Made by a program: the position numbers and the translations under genes
Notes under the pieces: model-generated
Databases searched by the model: none
Told to the model about the DNA's origin: nothing
The model's input: the letters and a program-made list of their open reading frames with translations, nothing else
Source: Cristatella mucedo
Lineage: Eukaryota; Bryozoa; Phylactolaemata; Cristatellidae
Assembly (NCBI GenBank): GCA_009760855.2
Contig: WPIO01000142.1
Coordinates: 457,501 to 485,000, forward strand
Direction: 5' to 3'
DNA length: 27,500 bases
Shown here: in pieces, positions 20,291 through 27,500 of the stretch
Position numbering within the stretch: the stretch's first letter is position 1
How the letters are laid out: each line of letters starts with the position of its first letter

Positions 20291-21791
20291 TGTTCAGCTG
20301 CAGTACAAGCAGCAGCAGGCGGAAGTATCTGTGTAAGGAAAGATTAGCCAGCGCTCTGTTCACTGGTCTGTAACCAAGTTGTTGGAGCAGATCCCAATTT
20401 GTTTGCTGGCGTTTCGTCAAAAGCCATCCCTTGGTTAATGATGTGAGCAGCTTCTCGAGTAAGCCAATGGCTATTCAGCTACTAGCACTAAGTTGTCAAG
20501 CAGTCAAGGAAGCCAGTTTGAAATGGGGCCCACGAGCTCAGTCATGCCGTGGACTTGATAACGTCGGCAGAAGGAGGGGACCTCATTAGGATGCTGTCCA
20601 TGGCACACTGTCAGTGACCTTGGCTCATGCCACGGCATTGGCTGTGTCAAAAGGGCTCACTCATTAGAATGCCAGAAATTTATATAGCTCTCAGTCAGAT
20701 CGTAGTCGTTGGCAGTGGCCAGTTGACTGTGGCAGAGCTGCTGCTGCTGCTGCTGCATTCACCGCTAGCCACCGGCTGCCGGTCGGTGCAACGTTCCCCA
20801 GCGAAGCCAAGCAGAGAGCCAAGCCAGACCGAGGCAGCGGAAATTGTGTCAGGAAGATTAGCCGAGTCAGCCGGTCTAGCGGTCGCTTGCCTGACCCAAA
20901 GCAGCGGCTGCTGCGGCTTGGTCGGCTTCGCAGCCCGGGCAGGGCCACCAGGCCGGGCCGGTGGGTGGCTGGCGTGGTCCGATGGGCCGAGCTTCACTTG
21001 CCAGCCAGCCTGCTTGCCTGCACCCCATGGAGCTGGCGGCCGTTGTGGAACAGCGGGCACCGGCTGTGGGCTGCAGCGGAAGCAGGCAGCATGCTACCGA
21101 GCCGCGGACGGGCTGGGAGCGAGCCTGCATCAAGTTTTGGCGATCGCCGCCGCTACTGCTGCCTCGTCGCAGCGGTGGCGGTCCTGCCGGCGCCCACCGT
21201 CCATGCTGCTGCTGCTGCTGCCTTTGGCGGCTCCCTCTCTGCGGAATGTCGCCGTGTAAGCATGAGCCGCTATGCTGCAGCTGCAGCCGAGTGCATAGCC
21301 TGCCACTGGCAGCCGCTGAGGCGGCCATGAGCCGAGACGGCTCCCAGCTTCTGCGGCCGACCGGATGAGACCCGCCGCTGACCATAGGCTGACCATTAGC
21401 TGGGTGCTTTGAAGTGCTGAAGTGACATGGCCAGGAGGGGAAGGCCATCGGCCCCAAAAGCTGACGCCTGCTAGCTTCGTGGTGGTGGCCGAAGATCTCG
21501 GTGTGAACCTGCTCAGTGTCGAACTGCTTCCTGTCACGTGGTGTGCCATTCCAGCTGGCTGGCACGAGCCGGCAGCCGTCAATGGTGGCGAGCTGTTTTC
21601 CCCTCCGGCACGCGGCTGTGCAGCTTTCGCGAGTGTGAGCCCGCTCCACTGGTAGTTCAATTGCTGTGCGATTTTGACCCTCAGCCAGAATTCCTCCGGC
21701 TGTCGGCACAGAGCTCAGCCCAACTCTGACGTTCCCCACTCTGGCCAGCTTGTTCCCTCTGACCCGAGGAGCGTCTACTTACGTCTTGTAG
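20291..21791. other. GC-rich region upstream of the OXR1-like exons
   Basis: From about 20690 the sequence is GC- and CpG-rich with GCT runs (20741-20757, 21203-21222). Long open frames occur on both strands (20627-21259 and 20876-21739), which is expected at this composition. It may hold a promoter or 5' exons of the OXR1-like gene, but no domain or start codon can be assigned. Confidence 0.4.
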
Positions 21792-21985
21792 GCGGCGCCG
21801 ACCACGAAGGTCGCAGTTGGAGCAACGGCGGCGGCAGCCTCTCGTGGACAGCAGCCGAGACTGTCGCCGGCGGCAAGGAGCGTGACGATGCTTCCGGAAA
21901 AGTGCCAGCGCCCGCAAGAGCTGCTGTACCGGCGCCTGCAGGAGCTGCTGCACCGGCGCCCGCAGCCGGTTGGCTCGAGTACACG
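21792..21985 (+). CDS. OXR1: OXR1-like exon: Ala/Pro repeat and LysM first strand
   Basis: The likely acceptor is CGTCTTGTAG ending at 21791 (phase 1), and the donor is ACG|GTACAG at 21986. The exon has a Gly/Ser-rich part, then three 8-residue units of the form VPAPAxAA (21902-21967, 24 bases each), then GWLEYT, which begins the LysM domain. The frame has no ATG between the upstream stop and 21985, so an exon must precede it. The donor is weak, but moving it would break the LysM match. The 5' border is less certain than the 3' border. Confidence 0.6.
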
Positions 21986-24578
21986 GTACAGACGTGAGCG
22001 CGTGCCGGCGTCTAGGCTGAAGGCCAAGGCTCAGTGGGCAGAGCTGCTCCCTGTCTGCTGTTTGGCCGCGTTGGCTCTTGTCCGGTTTGTTTCCGTGCGT
22101 GTCTTTTTCCAGCGACCGCGAGCAGTGCCCGCTTGGCGGAGCTGCGGTGGCTGCGGAAGGCGGAAGCCGGCGCTTGGCTGTCTCACCGTAGGTGAAAGAG
22201 AGAGACACCATCAGAAGCATCGCGGCTCGCTTTGACGTCACGCCGTCGCTGCTCAAAAAGTTCAACAAGATGAGCTTGGATTTCGTCTATCCGGGACAGG
22301 TCGGCCTGTGCGCTGGGCTCGACCGCCGGCTCGCGTGCAGGAAGATGCTGCTTGGGTCGCCTAGAAACAACGGGCGTACTCGCCGGTCAGGGCTGACTGA
22401 CAGCTCATCCGGTGGCCGGATTTCCTCGCTCTCTCTCGCGGCAGGCAGGGTCTACCTTTTGTGCAATTATCTACTTCCGGTGGCGAAGCAGGGCTGTAAC
22501 TATTGATCGATCGTCGGTTACAGGTGATCGTGATCCCTCAGGGGCCGGATGACATGCTCGGTGTCTCGGCCGTCGGCTTTGCCACTGCAGCAGCAGCCGC
22601 GGCTGCTGCTGGTGTGAGTACTGGAAGTGCTAGCAACGCTGTTCTGAGCCGAGTTATTTTTAGCTTACCGCCTGAGCTCTCTCGCTTGCCTCTAGCATAC
22701 CTTTCTGTCTGGACTTGCCTCGCGATCAGCTATCATCTTAATTAAGAAGCGCCTTGCTTAGCCGAGGATCGTCTGCCTGACTCGTCTGTTGCTGCCGCTG
22801 CTGCAGGCTGCTGCAAGGAAGTCTGCTACCAAGGTGCCGATGGAGACCGCCATGCTGCCGGTCACAGTGGCTCTGTCCGAGAGCGACGAAGCTGCACTGG
22901 ACGAGCAGTGCCTCGAAATGTTCGTGAAGGTGTCTGCCTGCCACGTCACTGACAGTCACGTGAGTAGCAGCCTCACGGATTACCTAGCTCGCTACAAGCT
23001 CCGGCTGTAGCAGAGGTCGTAGGATACTCTGCATCGGTGCGTTGCAAGATCCACGTTGCAAGTACGCGGTGTTGTGCAAAGCAAAGCTGAAGAGTAAGAA
23101 CGCTAAGGTGCCCGGACGAAAGTTACACGTGCATGCGTGCCTGCAGCAGCTTCGTAGAATCAACAGCGTGGAGCTGCCAGTGCTTCGAGCTGGCTTTTGG
23201 CAGAGTACCGTGCCGTGGCTTCATGAGCTTCCGGTCACGGATGTCTCATGAAGCGCTTGACCGAAGCTGATCCGTTCTGTGCTGCTGCTGCAGCAGCGAA
23301 CCCTTTGTTTGGCTTGCAACGAGCTCTGCACGGGCGCTGCAAGCGACAGCCGATGCTGTCCCAAGAATCTCGCTGGCCTGGCGCCTGCTTGCTGCCACTG
23401 CTGCCCCGGCACAGGGGAGTCACTGCTGCTAAATTATTAGATCGAGGCTGTCTGAATATGGCTGTGCATTATCAGCTTCTGCTGACACTCGATGATGTCA
23501 TTGGTAACCCAAGAGGCTATAACCACGTCCCCAAACGGAATACAACATCGGGTTTCCTACATGTAGTCGTAGACACGATCAGCAGCCTGACGAACACTGT
23601 GACCATCGGACTGCGTCCTTCGGACTCTGTCAGTTCCTGCCCAGTCGCCCTTCGGTACATCTCTACTCCAGACATATTTCATTGTGTCATTGCATACAGC
23701 TTTGCTGATATTTTGGTGGTTTTACTGTTTATTGACAATATTTTAGTCAAAGGCTCCACAGTTGAGGAGCACAGATTTACTCTTCTACCCCGTGCTTCAG
23801 GGTTGCGTCGAGATCAACTTGGCTTAATTGCAAATAGATTTTGCTTGTGTCAGCAGGAGCTCCAGTTAATGAGTGAGGATTTTTCCTTTGCCACTCGTTT
23901 GAAGGCGATTTTTCACGCCCTTCGAAAATGACGTCTGTCGTTAGTGACAACTTATTCGATGGTCGTGCAAGGAATAAGTTGCTTTGTCTCTCGGCACTGC
24001 CTCTGTACTGTCGACAGTCACCGTTTACTCTGTTGCAAGTGCAGTTTATGGCAGTTGCCATAGTGAGGTACGATGCACCGCCGACGTGGCACCACTTGAT
24101 TTTAGTGCCTGCACTCATTACCGATTCTGTTGGGTGCATAGGGGTGGGGGGCTGCAGCGTGCTTACTCCGTTGAACCAGCTGTGTTGCACTGATCCCCAC
24201 GCTTGCCTCGACTGGGTCTCGAATGAAAGCCAAACTTCACCCAGCAAAATTTGTCGTCTGCTTACACATAATCCCAACGGCATGTGGCCCCCCCCCGAAG
24301 AATTAGTGTACTCGCACTGGCATCACACTGTTCGCTGGGATTGGCCACGTGTAACTGCAAGTAGGTCACCCACCATCTTTGATTTTCTTTCAGGGCGCCG
24401 TTTCCGGAACTCTTCTAGTCACTCCCAACGGTCTCATGTTCGACCCTGACCTCAGCTGCGATGCAGATCAAGATAGCGGCATCGCTCGAGAGAGTGTGCT
24501 TACAACTATGAATATGATTAGCAGTGCCACTGTCTATCGAGACGCCTCCCATACCGCTGCTGCTTCTACTAGTGTCAG
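21792..24578 (+). CDS. OXR1: OXR1/NCOA7-type LysM-GRAM protein, partial
   Basis: Five exons join in frame: 21792-21985, 22192-22299, 22524-22613, 22807-22959 and 24394-24578, giving 730 coding bases (about 243 residues). They encode an Ala/Pro-rich lead, a LysM domain, an Ala-rich linker and the start of the GRAM-like domain. In the known family these precede a C-terminal TLDc domain, which protects cells against oxidative damage and can bind the V-ATPase. The joins reproduce family spacing exactly at LEYT|VKERDT, YPGQ|VIVIPQ and VTDSH|GAVSG. The TLDc domain and start codon are not found, so both gene ends are missing; TLDc should lie right of 27500. OXR1 and NCOA7 are not separated in most invertebrates, so the symbol is family level. 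Confidence 0.85.
22192..22299 (+). CDS. OXR1: OXR1-like exon: LysM domain core
   Basis: A 36-codon exon in phase 0. It reads VKERDTIRSIAARFDVTPSL and then KKFNKMSLDFVYPGQ, the LysM pattern of DTxxSIAxxFxVTPxxLxxxNK...PGQ. The acceptor is CTCACCGTAG (ends 22191) and the donor is CAG|GTCGGC (22300). An AG repeat (GAAAGAGAGAGAC) lies just after the acceptor. Reading straight through from ACCGTAGGT would shift the frame by four bases, which supports the splice. In OXR1/NCOA7 this LysM is of the intracellular eukaryotic type, with no secretion signal. Confidence 0.88.
22524..22613 (+). CDS. OXR1: OXR1-like exon: LysM end and polyalanine linker
   Basis: A 30-codon phase-0 exon. VIVIPQG completes the LysM domain (family form PGQVLxVP), followed by PDDMLGVSAVGFAT and eight alanines from mixed GCN codons. 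The acceptor is GGTTACAG (ends 22523) and the donor is the consensus GGT|GTGAGT at 22614. The vertebrate proteins have a Ser/Pro-rich linker here instead. Confidence 0.75.
22807..22959 (+). CDS. OXR1: OXR1-like exon: linker into GRAM-like domain
   Basis: A 51-codon phase-0 exon that opens with AAARKSATK, then ESDEAALDEQCLEMFVKVSA and CHVTDSH. FxKxxxxxVTxx directly before GxVSGxLLVTP is the start of the OXR1/NCOA7 GRAM-like domain. The acceptor is GCTGCTGCAG (ends 22806) and the donor is CAC|GTGAGT (22960). Confidence 0.82.
23683..23931 (+). pseudogene. Ty3/Gypsy reverse-transcriptase scrap in an intron
   Basis: In the intron between 22960 and 24393 an open frame reads FIDNILVKGSTVEEH from about 23728, then a piece with ANRFCLCQQELQ and TRLKAI. 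This follows the Ty3/Gypsy RT order of YxDDILV-x-G-x-T-x-EEH, a Cys-containing KCxFxQ-like block and an xxEAI-like block. The second catalytic Asp is Asn and the flanking palm and fingers motifs are absent. The upstream part of the same open frame (23248-23680) is not recognised. No LTRs were found. It lies in the same orientation as the host gene. Confidence 0.6.
24394..24578 (+). CDS. OXR1: OXR1-like exon: GRAM-like domain core
   Basis: This begins in phase 0 after a strong acceptor (GATTTTCTTTCAG, ends 24393) and reads GAVSGTLLVTPNGLMFDPDL, the most conserved block of OXR1/NCOA7 outside TLDc. It continues through ESVLTTMNMISSATVYRDAS, matching the EEVxSxALYxD part. A donor TCAG|GTAGGC at 24579 closes it in phase 2; without splicing there is an immediate in-frame TAG. 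Confidence 0.92.
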
Positions 24579-24648
24579 GTAGGCTCTGCTGCTGCATTAG
24601 AGAGAACAGCTTGGCCGAATCACTCGAGCCCGAACTGCAGCTGCGCAG

Positions 24649-24896
24649 CCGGCGGCAACTGAGCTTCCGAAAATGGTCAAAAGCCAAGCATTTCCAAGGC
24701 CGAGCCCTGCGGGGCCTGCGCGGTGCTCGCAACGCTGTGTACACTCGCCGAGTGGCTGCGCTCGCGTCAGCTGCTGCTGCTGCTGCTGCAGCCGCTCTCG
24801 CCTGCAAAGAAGAGCTCTGTAGCATCGAGCTTGGAGTGTGCTCTGTAACGTCGAGCTCTGGCGACGAGCATCTCGTAATGCTATGCATGAATGCAG
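24649..24896 (+). CDS. Candidate next exon of the OXR1-like gene
   Basis: An acceptor GCTGCGCAG ends at 24648 and continues the phase-2 frame into an open stretch with RRQLSFRKWSKAKHF, nine alanines from a GCT run and a Ser/Asp-rich end. A donor GCAG|GTAGGC lies at 24897. The intron before it would be only 70 bases, shorter than the others in this gene (193 to 1434). No family motif is visible, though the OXR1 linker between GRAM and TLDc is poorly conserved. Confidence 0.3.
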
Positions 24897-25029
24897 GTAG
24901 GCCGGCCTCTATTTCTGCCTGCGAATCCGCAAGACCGCAGACGCAAAGTGCGTCGGCGGCTTCCTGCTCGAGAGGTTCAGCTGTCAAAGACTAAGCAGCT
25001 TCCGGTGTGCATAAGGCAGCCAAAAGGCT

Positions 25030-25325
25030 GGACCTCGTGCGACAAAGAGAAAAGCTGTAAGCCTAGCCAAGTCAGGACAGGCAGACGAGAAAGTGAGTAA
25101 CTTTGAGTTAGTAGTGTTGGATGGCTGGAAAGAATGTGTCAGTGTCGACAGCAGGAGGGAAATGTCGTTGTTCGTGAGTTATGGAAGTGAGTTATACACT
25201 ATGGGTACCACAGGGTAAAGGTTTCTATTGCCAGTTGTCTATAACAGATACGATTTACAGCTAATTCATTGTTCTGAGACGACCCGGGTGCAGGAAGGGG
25301 CTGAATGGTGAAAAATGAAACTGGT
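25030..25325 (-). pseudogene. LINE family A 3' end, very old copy
   Basis: The minus strand keeps the order of the 10621-11040 copy: a DNELAVN-like segment, a diverged CCATAACTCACGAACAACGAC where family A has AGGCAACGACAAC, a CTGCTGTCGACACTGACACAT segment equivalent to the CTGCCGAC...ACAT stretch, and CTCACTTTCTCGTCTGCCTG. Many stops are present. Confidence 0.5.
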
Positions 25326-25538
25326 GCGGCAGTTTGGCCGGATAGGGGAAGGAGCCTAGCTAAAGCTCACTTACTTACTGTTCCCTCCTCGCAGGTAGTG
25401 TCTTTGGAGTAGCTTGATACTTGTATGTGTGCAGCATCCTTGCACTAGCAGCTGAACTCCAGGCTCTGCAGACTGTGCACAGGGTCTCCGAAAGCTTTCA
25501 TTAGCTTGCCTGAGAGGTTTCGGGCTATCTGTCTGGCT

Positions 25539-25578
25539 GACCTTCAGCGACCTTCAGTGACCTCCAGAGACCGTCAGC
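25539..25578. repeat. Tandem 10-bp repeat, four units
   Basis: Four adjacent decamers of the form GACCTTCAGC, GACCTTCAGT, GACCTCCAGA and GACCGTCAGC. No function can be assigned. Confidence 0.8.
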
Positions 25579-26099
25579 TTGCACAGGGAAGCGAGGGTGA
25601 ACGATTGCTCGAGCAGCTGTGGCTCAGCAGTGAGAACAGGGTCAGAAAGCAGATGCAACAGGAGTAGCAGCCCTGGCGAGGAAACGCAAGTGTAGTCGCT
25701 CGAGAAGAGTTTGAGCGACAGAGTGCTGCCGACAGCGATCGCTTGGACACACGGAGTCACACTGCTAGACGTGCACTGACAGCTTGCACTAGCCACGGTC
25801 AACTCAGTCAGACAGTTTGACGACGTGTCCGACAAATTGAAAAATTTGTAATGGTACGATATGGATGATTACTGCATCTGTAGGTCGGCCAGATATCAAG
25901 GAATCCAGCTGCAGCCTGCCGTTAAGGGAAGGTCAATGTAAGAATGTCAAGCTCAATGCAAGGCTGTGAAGGTCGGAGCTAGCCTTTTTACTTGTATCCA
26001 CTGCCTAATAGATAGTCATGTCGGGTGCTTTCGTGCAGAGGATGCATTTCTTAATGTCCTAAAGTAAATTAAGTCAAGGATAGCTGATCAAAGAGCCTC

Positions 26100-26235
26100 A
26101 TTTTATATAGCAGCTGAAGAACCCTGGCCGGGTATTACCACAGCTTGCAGCTGGCTATAAAGGATTGCCTGCTGCAGATTTCGAACTCACGACCTTGGTC
26201 AAGTTGTTCGAGCTCCTTTCCGTGGGTCAAGACCA
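26100..26235 (-). repeat. tRNA-derived SINE (family 1), diverged
   Basis: The minus strand has a B-box-like GAGTTCGAAATC (26177-26188), an A-box-like CTTGACCCACGG (26220-26231) and the body hairpin around AATCCTTTATAGCC (26144-26176). It is more diverged than the copies at 5737-5928 and 14485-14660. Confidence 0.65.
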
Positions 26236-27169
26236 AGGGAATCACAGACTGAAGTATGCTCTTTCGACATTAAGCGATTAACAGTTGCACTGGTGTTGCC
26301 GATTTAAAGACTTATTTTTGAGAAGGCCTTCCAACCTCTTTAGATCAATCTGGCTTCTCTGAAAGGCATCAATTGTCCTTTGATGATGATAGTTGAAGTA
26401 GCTGTTTGCCATGCCGGAGCATGGCATGTGGCAGTCACCTTCATGTTTTTAAGTTTATAGATTCAGATGTAGGTGTTATCATGGGCGTATGTGGACATGC
26501 AGATCGGCTCATTTTCAGGTACATTGCTGGCTGGTCTTAATATTAATCTTAATCTGAGGCACGAGTAGGTTCTTCTGGTAGTGAGCACCCTGCCTGAATG
26601 AGAATACATTAGACCAGCTTCTAATGCCCATTGCTGTGTGTATTTTTCCTGCAAAAGTTAGAACCGAAACAAAAGCGAAACACTGTCGTTGCAGTGACCC
26701 GTTTCAGCTACATGGCCACTTTTTTATGGCAATTTTTGTTTGCAGGGGCCATCAACCCACGCCAAGTATCAGCCATTATTAAATTGCTGCCCTGGGAACC
26801 CAAGATGCCAGGACCGAAGACAACTTACTGACCGATAGCATTTGTTTTGCTGTGGATGCCAAGATGTTGCAGTCTGTTCTTTGATACTTCTAGCAGTCGC
26901 ACGCGTTAAGGCCACGATGGACATAATTGCTATCGAGAATGGAATTATATGTACTAGGCAGCTATCGTCTAGGGTAGACTGTTTTGAACTTCTCGGAGTG
27001 GCTGGTACCTTCGAGGTTGAATGGCTGGTGGTTCAGCTCACACTCCTCTAACAATGGTGCTGTGGCACCGCAGGGATGTCTGTTGGACGCCAGTCACACA
27101 TGTGTACATACGCATTGGAAGTGTTTCGTTTTCGAACGAATTTGCAGTTGGGACTCTTGCCATTGTCAC

Positions 27170-27500
27170 TCAGATCGTGGCTGTCGGGCCTGTGCTACAA
27201 AAAAGCAGACCATGTCCTCGTTGTAGGGAACACTCGCTGCCGCCTGCAAAGCGGCATCCGCTGGCTGAACCGTGCGAGGAGATCGCCTCTGGAGTGCTTC
27301 TCGGCGAGCGTGCTGACCTGGCTCTAGCCTCTGCGACCCCCGGCATGCTGTCGCATGCAGTGGCGTCCTTAACCTGCACCTCGGCTGCCAGTGCAGCTGA
27401 GTCAGCCGACTCTGGTAGCCCATCCAAGACCGCCACTGCAGAGCGGCTAGCGGCGCCTGGCTCGCCCGACCGGCAGAACGGGTGGCGCGAGTCCGCCCCT
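27170..27500 (+). CDS. Candidate exon running off the right edge
   Basis: The frame that includes IVAVGPVLQKSRP stays open to the window end through a GC-rich stretch with LAEPCEEIASGVLLGERADL and an Ala/Ser/Thr-rich part. A possible acceptor CATTGTCACTCAG ends near 27171. The composition suits the low-complexity linker of an OXR1-like protein, but there is no diagnostic motif and GC-rich DNA often gives open frames. A minus-strand frame is open over the same bases. Confidence 0.2.

Larger units (their letters stand above)
24897..27169. other. Mostly unrecognised, possible intron
   Basis: Apart from the LINE remnant (25030-25325), decamer repeat (25539-25578) and SINE (26100-26235), no gene is recognised. 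A good acceptor-like TTTTTGTTTGCAG ends near 26745 before a short open frame with no known motif. Confidence 0.45.

Noticed and set aside
20876-21739. 287-codon minus-strand open frame, the longest in the window
   Set aside because: It lies in GC-rich DNA where stop codons are rare, overlaps long plus-strand frames and has no recognisable domain.
23042-23251. 69-codon Lys/Arg-rich frame in the OXR1-like intron as an extra exon
   Set aside because: The VTDSH|GAVSG join on either side already matches family spacing exactly, leaving no room for an inserted exon.
24891-25100. MQVGRP resembling the KVGKPM block that precedes TLDc in OXR1/NCOA7
   Set aside because: The frame has a stop immediately upstream, the match is only a few residues, and the following residues do not fit the family.
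26631-26831. Exon after the acceptor-like TTTTTGTTTGCAG near 26745
   Set aside because: The open frame behind it is short and ends in a stop without any family motif; one good acceptor alone is expected by chance.

Overview
The window looks like nuclear DNA of an animal, most likely an invertebrate. It has short exons with GT...AG borders, long simple repeats, tRNA-derived SINEs, non-LTR (LINE) retrotransposon fragments, a decayed hAT DNA transposon and a Ty3/Gypsy scrap. There are no operons or bacterial-type genes. I cannot name the species from sequence alone.

The only host gene I can place in a family is an OXR1/NCOA7-type (LysM-GRAM-TLDc) gene on the + strand near the right end. Five exons (21792-21985, 22192-22299, 22524-22613, 22807-22959, 24394-24578) join in frame across GT/AG introns. 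They encode an Ala/Pro-rich N-terminal piece, a LysM domain, a polyalanine linker and the start of the GRAM-like domain. The TLDc domain is not seen and should lie to the right of the window. Further exons are possible at 9840-10100, 24649-24896 and 27170-27500, with low confidence.

Layout: 1-7,100 holds repeats: LINE 3' ends, two tRNA-SINEs and microsatellites. 7,340-8,280 is GC-rich with no recognised gene and contains a perfect 40-bp palindrome. 9,090-13,440 holds LINE 3' halves of two families, a possible exon and a long (GT)n run. 13,555-14,009 is 455 bases without a single purine. 14,480-15,140 holds a SINE, a LINE tail and (GA)n/(GT)n runs. 15,757-18,127 is a hAT element with a BED finger, disabled by stops, frameshifts and two nested retroelement pieces. 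18,630-20,290 has further LINE ends. 20,690-24,900 is the GC-rich OXR1-like locus, with a Gypsy reverse-transcriptase scrap in its largest intron. 25,000-27,500 is mostly unrecognised, with one LINE and one SINE remnant.

Two LINE families recur. Family A ends in a GPRLWNSLP-type C-terminus and a conserved coding tail; two copies are almost identical, so it was active recently. Family B ends in an APKAWNSIP-type C-terminus, then a 3' UTR, a two-stem hairpin and an (ATT)n tail. That hairpin tail occurs at about nine places and is also carried by a tRNA-headed SINE, which points to SINE parasitism of family B. A second SINE family carries its own hairpin just after the tRNA-like head. In both hairpins base changes on the two arms compensate each other. 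I found no clearly novel enzymatic system; the retroelement tail network and the structured DNA tracts are the most unusual content.
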